A stretch of DNA of 64,000 bases from Aquilaria yunnanensis (lineage: Eukaryota; Streptophyta; Magnoliopsida; Malvales; Thymelaeaceae): positions 73,293,992 through 73,357,991 of the forward strand of contig CM077600.1 in NCBI GenBank assembly GCA_039654915.1, read 5' to 3'. Position numbers and translations under genes: made by a program. Numbering within the stretch: the stretch's first letter is position 1; the number at the start of each line of letters is the position of its first letter. Positions 55,541 through 64,000 of the stretch are shown here, piece after piece. The notes under the pieces are model-generated. The model was given only the letters and a program-made list of their open reading frames with translations. It had not been told where the DNA came from and did no database searches.

Positions 55541-57001
55541 ATAAAATGTTTGGCCCTTACTTTTGCCACCACAGGGTCACTAACTGAGATTATAGAGAGT
55601 TGTACAAATGTTACGACCCTATGCAAGCTTATAGTTGGTAAACTTCATGATTCGGCCACTCATCCAAAGTATTCATACGTGCCGAGAATTTTGTGAAGAA
55701 ATGGGAAATCAGTTATGGGTCATAATTCCCAACTAAGGTTGAAGATCATTTGTTTAATACATGATGGTGCCAAAGGAGGACATTCAGGGGTGGATGTTAC
55801 CACCAAGAAACCAAGATCTTGGTGTTATTGGAAAGGGATGGACCAAGATATTACGAACTACATCCAAAGCTGTGATATATGTCAAAGGTATAAAATCGAA
55901 AACACTGCTTGCCCTAGCCTTTTACAGCCCATTCCCCTATTTGAGGTGCCATGGACAGACATCACTATGGATTTTATCGAGGGATTACCCAGGGTGCAAG
56001 GAAGGAAGGTTATCTATGTGGTGGTTGACCATTTGCGCAAATATGGTCACTTCATGGCATTAGGTCACCCATGTTCTGCTGACTTAGTTGCCAAAGTCTT
56101 TATGGAGAACATCTTCAAGTTACATGGGATGCCAGGGGCCATAATCTCCGACCAAGATCCAGTTTTCCTTAGCTCATTCTGGCAAGAACTCTTTAGGTAG
56201 TTGGGGGTGCAACTTCACATGTCTTCAGACTATCACCCTAAATTTGATGGTCAAAGAAAGGTAGTTAATCAATGTATAGAGACTTACTTGAGGTGCATGA
56301 CTGCTGGGAATCAAAAGGAGTGGGTGAACTAGTTATCGTTAGTTGAGTGGTGGTATAACACCAACTTCCATACCTCTACTCAATTCAACCCTTATGAAGT
56401 CATTCATGGAATGAAGCCACCAGTACATGTGCCCAAAGATTCAGTAGTAGCGTCTGTTGACCCAAGCCTTACAGCAAGAGAGCAAATGATTGCTACCTTA
56501 AAGGAAAATTTGGCAAAGACTCAACATCGCATGAAACAACAAGTTAACAAACATCGCACTGACAAGGAATTTGCCATTGGTGATTGGGTATACCTAAGGC
56601 TCTAAAAATACAGACAGATGACTATGGATGGCCATAGAAGGCAGAAGCTTAGGGCTCATTATTGCTGACCATTCCAGATTTTGGAGCATGTCGGGAGAGG
56701 CATACAAGTTAGACCTTCTGCCGGATGCTCGAATCCATAATGTATTCAATGTATCACTCCTTAAGAAGAAGATAAAAGCTAAACCAGTACTTGCAACGCT
56801 ACACGACTTAGAGGAAGAAAGTAGGAAGGTTCCAGTGGTTATTCTGGAACGAGAAATGCATCGCTAGGGCGACAACTGAGCTGTCACCAAAGTCCTAGTG
56901 CATTGGTCAAATTCAACTCCTAAAGAAGCGACATGGGAAGGCTATACAAACTTGAAGACTAGATTCCCAGATTTCAACTACTCTTGAGAAGAAGGGTTTT
57001 T
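55541..57001 (+). pseudogene. Reina-like integrase with chromodomain-like C-terminus
   Basis: The HHCC zinc domain is present (HSGVDVT...CDICQR). The core has TDITMDFIEGLPRVQGR, then IISDQDPVFLSSFWQELF and DYHPKFDGQRKVVNQ (Glu replaced in the usual Q-T-E). Later blocks are YNTNFHTSTQFNPYEVIHG, a GDWVYLRL module and, near 56881-56985, VLVHWSNSTPKEATWEGY, which resembles the C-terminal chromodomain of chromoviruses. Stops at 56198-56200, 56330 and 56605 inactivate it. Confidence 0.85.
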
Positions 57002-57015
57002 AAAAGGGGAAGACT
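57002..57015 (+). other. Polypurine tract of the Reina-like element
   Basis: AAAAGGGGAAGACT next to the 3' LTR start. Confidence 0.8.
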
Positions 57016-57353
57016 TGATATTGTATGACCTAATAACCTGTTGACATGGAGTTGTAGCACTAGAGTGGACGTCTGCATGGACGCTTCTTTCATTTCATTC
57101 TTGTTTTGCATAGGTGTACTAGCTTCCAAAAATGGTTACAACTAAATTCCATTCCCATTTTTTGGTCGTTGCTTTATTTACCATTATATATTCCCTGAAG
57201 GTAATCATTTTGAGGTATCAATGAGAATCATCATCATCCTTCCTCAATCTCTCTTCTTTCCTCTCTGTTTTCTTGCTCTTGGGTTATAAGCCTTCACCCT
57301 CCTTGTAGCTCATCCTTCAGTTTCCCGAGTTGAAGCTGCCCTTCCTTGTATCA
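57016..57353 (+). repeat. 3' LTR of the Reina-like element
   Basis: 338 bp, TGATATTGTATGACC...TTGTATCA, colinear with the 5' LTR but clearly diverged. Confidence 0.9.
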
Positions 57354-58655
57354 CCAAGCCTCCACTCCCAAACGTTGCCATCTACCGGTGACACAAGAAA
57401 TGGTAAGAGAGGAAGTTCCCATTCACACGAGCTCCCATCTTAATCTAAAACCACCCCTACTAGTCACCGCCGTTCCCATCCCCGGTGCTTTGCCACAATG
57501 CCTATCTTCGTCTCGAGATCATTGCACCACCAGCCGCTGCCAACCCTCCGCCTGCTCGAATCGAGGGAGAAAGGAGGGATCCAGGCCTTGTGACCCATTT
57601 TGTCACACTCGACCCATTGTTCTCAGCGTAGCCCATTAGGCTGGGCTTGAGCTTGTTCAACCCATAAAACCCAACCTTAATTCTAGTAGAACCCGAATTT
57701 AACACTTAAACTTTCGAGTTTTGTTCCTCTTAGCCACAAATTTTCTTTTTATTTTGTTTGCATGAACATCAAAAAAGCTTGCAGGTTTATTTCATTGTGA
57801 TTTAGTCACTAACAAATTTATATTTCCTTCCCTTTGTGTTATTTTTGGGTCGATTTCACTAACAATTTTCATGTTTTCTTATAATTAGCAAGTTTGAGTC
57901 AATTAAAGTTATTTTATGTTATCTGGTTTTATGTTACTTTATTTACTATAAATTATGTATTTGCTATAGTTTTATCTCCTAATTGTTTGTTTCATTAACA
58001 CCTTTTCTAATTATTTTTAATAACAATTTTTTTGCAAGTTTAACATCCATGTTAATTGAGTCTTTAGGGTTTACTTAAATTAACTTTGATTTTGTCTTAT
58101 ATTTTATTTTTATTTTTATCTTTAGTTTTATACTAACTTATTTTATTTTCATTTTTCTTTTCAGAGTCACGTGTTGGTTTTTTTTAGGTACTAGAAAGCT
58201 CACTACTTGAGAAAGTCTTTCAGCACCAATCTTAAGCAACTCCAAGGTGAACCTAACTGCCATTGTCACAATCACACCATCAACCACTGAGATATATGTC
58301 TTAACTGGTCACTTAAGCCTCTCATTCACATGGGAGTGAACTACGTAGGCTTTGATCCTGCCTCACACTCAGGTACATAGGAAGCTTGGGAGTTCAACCC
58401 AAGTTTAACCTTAATAACTAAAATCAATCATCTTTCTCGTTTGTCACTTAACACGTGGATGCATGTTTTTCATACTAACAATTGGTTTTCACTTGAATTA
58501 AGCTTGTTTCAGGCGAATTAGGTGCCATGCACCTTCCTAACTCATACCCAATTCCCGATCCCCAAAATCTCTGATTTTTACAAAATTTTTGCCTTTTATG
58601 TGATTCAGAGTCAAATTGGGTTTTTCCTTGGCTTTTACCCTATTTTTAAACTAAG

Positions 58656-60387
58656 TTGGTGGCTCTATTTTTCCTAAACCTTAGTGTGGGGATCCACGTG
58701 AGGTTGTGTAAATAATTGCACTCATGCTTGATGGGTGACTGAGGTTGAGGCTGTGCAGAGACATGCATTCTGTCAGATTTGGATTTCCAGAGGTAGTACC
58801 CTAACAAGCCTTCTGTTGGCTATTGCCCTAACACCTAAAAGTCAACTTGCCAGCGTCCCTTAGTGTATGTAGGAAATGGCCTGTCTATGGCCCAAATGAG
58901 CTTGGCTAATTGAAAGATGAGGTCTCTTTTAGTTAAGGAATCTCTTAATGATACTAGGGGACTTTGGTTGTAGGTTACATCCGATGTCCTCTTATTTTTT
59001 GTAAGGCTAGTTGCAGAAATTGATGTCACCTTTGGTTTAGCCAAACTGACCCTTAAACCTAAAAACTAGAACTTTGGCTTCTAGCAAGTATCGAGGTCCT
59101 ACCTTGATCTAGGGGTGCCATATGGGTGCCCTGGCCTTAGTCCCTAGTGATGTCCTCTTATCTTTTCCAATGATGTCTGGCCTCGAGTTACTTCATCTAC
59201 ACCAAAGTCCCATAGAATGACGTGGTTGCTTGAGGTACATAGGTACCTTCAGCCATCATATGCCTCCCTGAGGTTTAAAGTCTATTTGGAACTATAGACG
59301 TTTTGAGCATAAGGGTAGAGCTCTATTTTATTAGTTGGGCTTTTGTGTTTCTATTCTTGGCCAATCTATGTCAAGACTCATATGGGCCTAATTACCATTC
59401 CTCATCAATTTCCATGGACATAACCTTGTCAGGGTGTCCACTTTTGGTCTTGGTTCTTTTGTCAATGTATTATTTTTCTTGGTCATGTTCATCCATCATT
59501 TTGATGAGTCTGGTTTTTTGACCTTTTCCTTTGAACTTTGGTGATATTCCCTTTGATTTGGTCTTAATTTTTCATCTTTTTTCAAGGTGGTGACCTCAAT
59601 AGTTTGCTTTCGTTTGATGTTTAATATCCTAGATTCCTATTGCGCTCCAACTTCCTTTGATAGGCTTCAAGCTTTTCTTGGATTCTCACACAATTATTTT
59701 GATTCATAGCTTGTTAATAAATTCATTATGTAGGCATGCTTTCATTTAGGTTTCCGTAGGCCATGTTTCATATTTTAATTGGTTAACATTCTACCAAAGT
59801 GTCACTTTATTTTAAAGGGAAACATCATTTTGACCCAGAGTGGTAGAATTGCCATTAAATGCAACAATAATTGTGCCTTTTGATATTCAACCCTCAGGTT
59901 ATATATGTTTTCCTCATAAGAGAAGTTCCCCACTTCTCTCATTTATTCTTGTTCTTTCAAACTCATTTGCTCTAAAGCTCTTTCGCTGCCATTAGCTTTC
60001 TTTTTTGCTCTATTAGGGCTCTTTGTTGTAACACCTTCCTTTTCCAATTCTTAGATGACTGTTAGATGATGTTCTCCAGCCTTCAAATGTCTGAAGGTGG
60101 GTTGTAATTTTATAACATCCTTTTCTTTACACCAATTCTTAGTCGACCTAGATTTTTCTAAGGTTGTTTCACCTATTTCCAAAGTAAAGGACTCTTTTAC
60201 CTCTTAACTTGAAGTTACCCACTCCTTCACTCTTTCCAAAATCCAGGCTACTCAATTTGAAAACTTTAGAGTTCATTAGGCTCCCATCCTTAATATGCTA
60301 CTTTGTCTAAGTTGGTGAACTGGAAGAATAAATACTATATTTCTTCCAACAAACAACTTCAGCTACGAATAAGGATGAGCCTAGTTA
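58656..60387 (+). other. Tat/Ogre-like interior, leader region without intact gene
   Basis: Non-coding or too decayed to read. TTTGGATTTCCAGAGGTAGT followed by ACCCTAAC near 58780 resembles leader sequence of Tat elements. On the minus strand around 60000-60250 there is a Lys/Glu-rich, coiled-coil-like coding impression broken by stops, with no family recognised. Confidence 0.35.
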
Positions 60388-60392
60388 TAGAC

Positions 60393-61784
60393 TGTAGGGG
60401 TTTAGGAGGCATACAAGTGCAGTGGAATATAGCCAAAACCCTCCAGGATCTAAATGAAATGGGGGTAAACCAAGTGTTCAAAATTTTCATACCTAATTTG
60501 GTTGAGATCTTTCACCCAACTATTGAGTTGAATCACAAAAAAACTTGAGCAGTTGACGTGTTCAAGCTCTCTACAATATCCACACGAGCCTCTCGGGATC
60601 ACCACATCTCCACCATACCCTGGTAGAGGCATTTCTCTTGCGCCTACAGTACTAGCTTGCGTCCTCCAAGGAATGGCAAGATAAGAGTACGGCTAGAACC
60701 TTTTGGGAGGCTAGGGCAAAAAGTTGCGAATTTCTCACTATATGATGTATTTATAATGAGACTCAACTTCTAAGCCTAACAAGTTTCAAACCCTAATCTA
60801 ATTAGGTTTAATTTTAGGCTTGGGCCAATTATTAATATGAAATTATCATGAAACCACAACCCAAATAAATTAGCCCATGCACTCAAACAATCCAAATAGG
60901 CTTTATGTGTGTGACCCGACCCAATAGGCTCTTACCACATTGGCAATGATCATAAATCACATTTATGATTATAAGCAATGAGCGGTGTTTAGCAACACAT
61001 CATTACTACCCAAGTGACAAGATTATCGGTCATTTGAGTAAACCTTTATGATCATTATCTGTATATGCCATTGTCCCTTTGTCCAAGATATCAAGACTAA
61101 TCACAAGACATGGAATGTGTCACTCTTGTATAGCCCAATCTTTGGTTTCTTGAAAACCAAGTAGACTAACTTAAATTGATGATATTGATATCGTATATCA
61201 ACTCATCTGAGCATGGCTATACATTTTCTTAGTCTCACTCTATCAAAGGGCCTGAAGATATCACTCCCATTACATAGGAGGGAGAACATCTTAATCATAC
61301 AAAACCCTCTACATGATATGTGACATACCCAATGACCTCCTTCAAGTTCACTCAGTTACGACCAACAAAAAGAAGTATCAAAATATGTGACTCACATGTA
61401 GGGACCTTAATGACCTTAAGTCAAATGACTACATATGCCATGATTACTATGATAATCACTTATGACATTCATATCATGATCTGTGTAGCATTCTCATGGT
61501 GGGTCAGTCTAGTATACAAGTTCTCTGACTTGTACCCATATGTAGACTACATATCTCATATTAGTCTCCACATATGCTAGTTGTTATGTATTATTGTAAC
61601 TCACTCATACTAGACCGAGGACATTTAAGAATACTATTATTCTAGGGTTGTAATTATGTTTGATTACATTATGTAGAAACAGAATAACAAACATAATTAT
61701 TGGATTAATGCCTCAATAAAATATCATGCCTCAATGTCCAAAATACAATCATCTCATGATTGGTTTTTGGGCACAACACTAACA
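60393..61784 (-). mobile_element. Solo LTR of the copia family, copy 3
   Basis: About 1392 bp, reverse complement of the copia LTR, with target duplications TAGAC at 60388-60392 and 61785-61789. It shows more substitutions and small indels than copy 2, so it is the oldest of the three insertions in the window. Confidence 0.92.
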
Positions 61785-61789
61785 TAGAC

Positions 61790-62640
61790 CTTGGGGAGAT
61801 GAGATTAGGGTGTTTGTGACTCAGTTGAAGGTGGGCCTTTGATATCCACTTCATCCATTTTTGGCTAATTTTTTCCTCTTCCATGGAATGGCTGTTGACC
61901 AACTTCCACCGAATAGCTATGCCCATGTGAATGCTTTCCTTTGCATGTGTGAGGTCTTTAAACTCAGGCCACATTTTTTGGTCTTCATGTAGTATTGTGA
62001 ATTGCATCCCAAGCTTAATGGCTTAACTACTACCTCCTTCCCTGAGGTATCCAAGGTAAGAAGTACCTATTCACCTATAAGACTAAGGGCATTTAGAAGG
62101 GCTGGTAGAGGAGGTAGTTTTTTGTAAAGGTTTCTTCATCTTGGGGAATATCAGCAAAACAGGCATCAAGAGTACTAGAAGTTAGGGTTGAAGAGCCATT
62201 TAAACCGTTAGAGGGGAAGGAACTAGAGCTATATCATACTTTTGACAAGAGACTTTGACAGGTGGCTGAATGGGTGGAGGCTAAAGAGGACAAAGATCTC
62301 TTTCCTTTTAACATCAAATGGGATTAGATGATAGAGAACATACTTTGTAATTTGAAGGTGGGGACTGTGGATATGGATGATCAAAATATGCCCCAGCTTC
62401 CACTCCATTATGAAGTTCCCTTCCTTGTAAAACTTCTTCAAAAGGAGTTCACTTTTATGGATGCTGCAAAGTGTTAGTAAGTATAGTTCATGTTATCTAC
62501 TTGTTTTCTTTTTTGTAGATGTGATAGATCCTTTGGAGTTTTACAAAAGGAATTTTGAAGAAGATAAGAAGAAAGCGAAGGAGGAAAGTAAAAAATCATT
62601 GAAAAGTCTAAAATCCAAAAAGACTTTCAAGGATCCTCAA
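61790..62640 (+). pseudogene. Degenerate ORF1-like protein with 'putative gypsy type transposon' domain
   Basis: Plus-strand blocks YPLHPFLANFFLFHGMAVDQ, LPPNSYAHVNAFLCMCEVFK and LRPHFLVF match the general pattern of the putative gypsy-type transposon domain (PF04195 as I recall it), a gag-like or ORF1 protein in some plant gypsy elements. A Lys-rich tail, FYKRNFEEDKKKAKEESKKS, follows at 62461-62640. In-frame stops at several points make it a remnant. Confidence 0.6.
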
Positions 62641-62891
62641 TAGAAGAATACCAAAGGAGGAAGCGGTCATCACTTTTTTAGTCAATGTCCAAGTTGAGAT
62701 CCCCAGAGGATGTCCTTTTTATCAAGGCCCCTCTTAAAGCCATTGGGGTATGTTCCCTTCCTAACCCAAATAGTGCTTCAATAATGCTAGGGGATGTTCT
62801 ACAATTGCAAAAACCCCTATCCCCCCCCAGAGAATATCTTTAATGCTCCTTAAGAAATATCTAAGGGTAAGGAGCAAATGCTTCCTAAGGA
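62641..62891 (+). other. Decayed continuation of the Tat-like interior
   Basis: No recognisable gene. It ends where the LTR-like fragment begins. Confidence 0.4.
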
Positions 62892-63081
62892 TGTCATACT
62901 TGTGACTTGTATAGGCCATAGGCTATAATGAAATGTACACATAAAGTACATTATGTTAAAATTTGAGTAATATAAGTCACAAATATGGAAATAAAGGCTA
63001 CACAATGTAAGTACTCCATGAGAGTGCCTTAGGGGTACTCTATTTGAACTTCAAGTGGAATCTAATGAAAAGTGACATAAT
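62892..63081 (+). mobile_element. Fragment of the LTR family also present at 22392
   Basis: Starts TGTCATACTTGTGACTTGT and runs parallel to 22392-22580 (shared GTATAGGCCAT, AATGAAATGTACACATAAAG, CTCCATGAGAGTRCC, GGAATCTAATGAAAAGT). It breaks off at 63081, where another LTR end begins. Confidence 0.75.
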
Positions 63082-64000
63082 TGTCATGCCCTAAACTGCC
63101 CCTGGCCCATTTGGGCCTGATTACTTAAAACATGCAGCGGAAGTTTTCATTACACAGAAGGGGCTTTTAAAACTCACTAAGACTTATGGGCACGAACCCT
63201 AGGATACTTATCGATACTAGCTCGTTAAGTTCTTTAATTAAGGTTAAGTTGAAGTGCTCTCAGAAACAAGCTAGCACCTATGTGGATTTCATGTGTTCAT
63301 TTTCATGGTCTTTACCAAGCTTAGCCAAGAATATGCATGGCAACCAAAACACCAACTTAAGTTTCAAAACTTATTTTCATGCATATGCTTTGCATGCTTA
63401 TGTGTTTTGGTGTTCACTAGTGCACATAATCACTTAATGCCTTTAGATGCAACTAATGCTTAGGCATGTATTAATTCACATATGTGCACTTAAATTTCTT
63501 ATTAGCCAAACTTTACACAAGCATCCAATTTCATGCTTTTTCTAAGTTTACTTTCATGTTCTTTACTAAGTGAGCATACATAGCCAAACATTGCATGCTT
63601 TTAACATAGACATGGGCTTATGGGCCTTTTAGTACTTAACAAGCATATGGCCCAAATTTAACCAAGAATAAAATCAAATTTTCCGAGTTCTTATTTAAGC
63701 CCAAAATGTACATTTAAGCCCAATTTCAACATGCTTCAAGTTTCATGAAAACATAACCCATAAATTCATGCATGGGCCTTGGTAAGTCCACCAAGCAATA
63801 AAAATACCCAAAAATGTCCAAGTCCATAATACAAGCCCAAAGCCAAGTTTGGCCAAATTTTAGCTAAGTCCATAATTTGGTCACTAAAGTTAGACCAACA
63901 AAAACATGCTTAAAAGCAAGCCATAAATCCACAAAGCCATGGAACACTAATTTCCACCTTAATAGACCTTGTTCCCACAATTCTAAAACTTCAAGTCCTG
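63082..64000 (-). mobile_element. Partial Tekay-like LTR, minus orientation, truncated by the window end
   Basis: Begins TGTCATGCCCTAAACTGCCC. Its reverse complement ends GGGCAGTTTAGGGCATGACA, a common 3' end of Tekay-like LTRs. The rest is AT-rich with repeated GCATG motifs and no gene. The 83-codon frame at 63186-63437 is not supported. The other end lies outside the window. Confidence 0.55.

Larger units (their letters stand above)
49557..57353 (+). mobile_element. Reina-like chromovirus (Ty3/gypsy), decayed
   Basis: Short LTRs (49557-49891 and 57016-57353, roughly 10 percent different by eye), PBS, gag, protease, RT, RNase H, integrase, a chromodomain-like end and a PPT, all in one order on the plus strand. 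Short LTRs with this pol type fit the Reina clade. Flanking bases are CCGCG and CCAAG, a poor target duplication. Many stops and a solo LTR in the RT (51855-54476) inactivate it. Confidence 0.88.
48264..58655 (+). repeat. Probable 5' LTR of the Tat/Ogre-like element, interrupted
   Basis: Pieces are 48264-48647, 49106-49556 and 57354-58655, separated by a MITE and the Reina-like element. The combined length (about 2.1 kb) is reasonable for a long LTR. The 3' limit is approximate. No 3' LTR is available to confirm it. Confidence 0.45.
48264..64000 (+). mobile_element. Tat/Ogre-like Ty3/gypsy element, 5' part, running out of the window
   Basis: Starts TGTTAACACTCATTTTGTCC, a start I associate with Tat/Ogre-type LTRs. 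Its LTR resumes after the nested Reina-like element and ends near 58655, where TTGGTGGCTC then GTGGGGATCC resembles the PBS region of Tat elements. An interior segment follows, with an ORF1-like domain at 61790-62640. Nested inserts are a MITE, the Reina-like element, a copia solo LTR and further LTR pieces. The limits and lineage are inferred from these resemblances. Confidence 0.5.

Noticed and set aside
49552..57358. CCGCG/CCAAG as target duplication of the Reina-like element
   Set aside because: Two of five bases differ; kept only as a weak remark, not as evidence for the boundaries.
1..64000. Search for tRNA, rRNA, CRISPR arrays, operons or bacterial-type systems
   Set aside because: Nothing matching was seen; the sequence is plant nuclear DNA dominated by retrotransposons. 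A tRNAscan-SE run would be needed to exclude a tRNA gene formally.

Overview
This window is nuclear DNA of a flowering plant, most likely a eudicot. The evidence is spliced genes with GT-AG introns, AT-rich spacers, Stowaway-type MITEs, and many plant LTR retrotransposons (Athila, Tat/Ogre-like, Tekay-like and Reina chromoviruses, Ty1/copia). No RNA genes, operons or CRISPR arrays were seen.

The gene-bearing part is the first 7.6 kb. It holds a single-exon gene for a small secreted, peptide-hormone-like precursor (2157-2444, minus, with a TATA box) and a complete, many-exon CHY-type/RING zinc-finger E3 ubiquitin ligase of the RZFP34/CHYR1/MIEL1 (Pirh2) family (coding exons 5192-7381, minus). 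Two related inverted-repeat elements lie just upstream of the ligase gene.

From about 9.1 kb to the end the window is a nest of retrotransposons, ordered here by target-site duplications (TSDs). (1) A decayed, 5'-truncated Athila-type Ty3/gypsy element spans 9.15-33.11 kb (gag end, protease, RT, RNase H, integrase, env-like third ORF, PPT, 3' LTR). Its RT is split by a 2.5-kb solo LTR (11093-21925, TSD CTTGG). That LTR contains a full-length Ty1/copia element (11379-19727, TSD CATGA) with an open 1323-codon gag-pol and LTRs with only four differences found. A second LTR-like insert sits at about 22.39-25.28 kb. (2) A non-coding, LARD-like retrotransposon spans 33663-47064 (TSD TAAAT). It has 2.1-kb LTRs, a PBS and PPT, and an interior of degenerate repeats. 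Its right LTR carries a solo LTR (41634-45860), which itself carries a solo LTR of the copia family (41663-43076, TSD TACTA). The LARD interrupts a decayed fragment that resembles the 3' end of a LINE. (3) A Tat/Ogre-like element begins near 48264. Its 5' LTR contains a MITE with a 9-bp TSD and a broken Reina-like chromovirus (49557-57353), which contains another solo LTR (51855-54476, TSD TAAAC). The Tat-like interior carries a third copia-family solo LTR (60393-61784, TSD TAGAC), an ORF1-like domain, and two truncated LTR pieces that run out of the window.

The most unusual signals are: an 18-bp palindrome with core CGACGCGTCG, arrayed at the same 49-50/30-31 bp spacing in three clusters from two unrelated retrotransposon families; the LARD interior built of recurring TTGAC-rich units; paired GC-rich palindromes in the leader of the young copia element; and copia LTR differences that all fall at CG or CHG sites. 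All calls come from reading the sequence. Family assignments rest on remembered conserved motifs and were not checked by database search.
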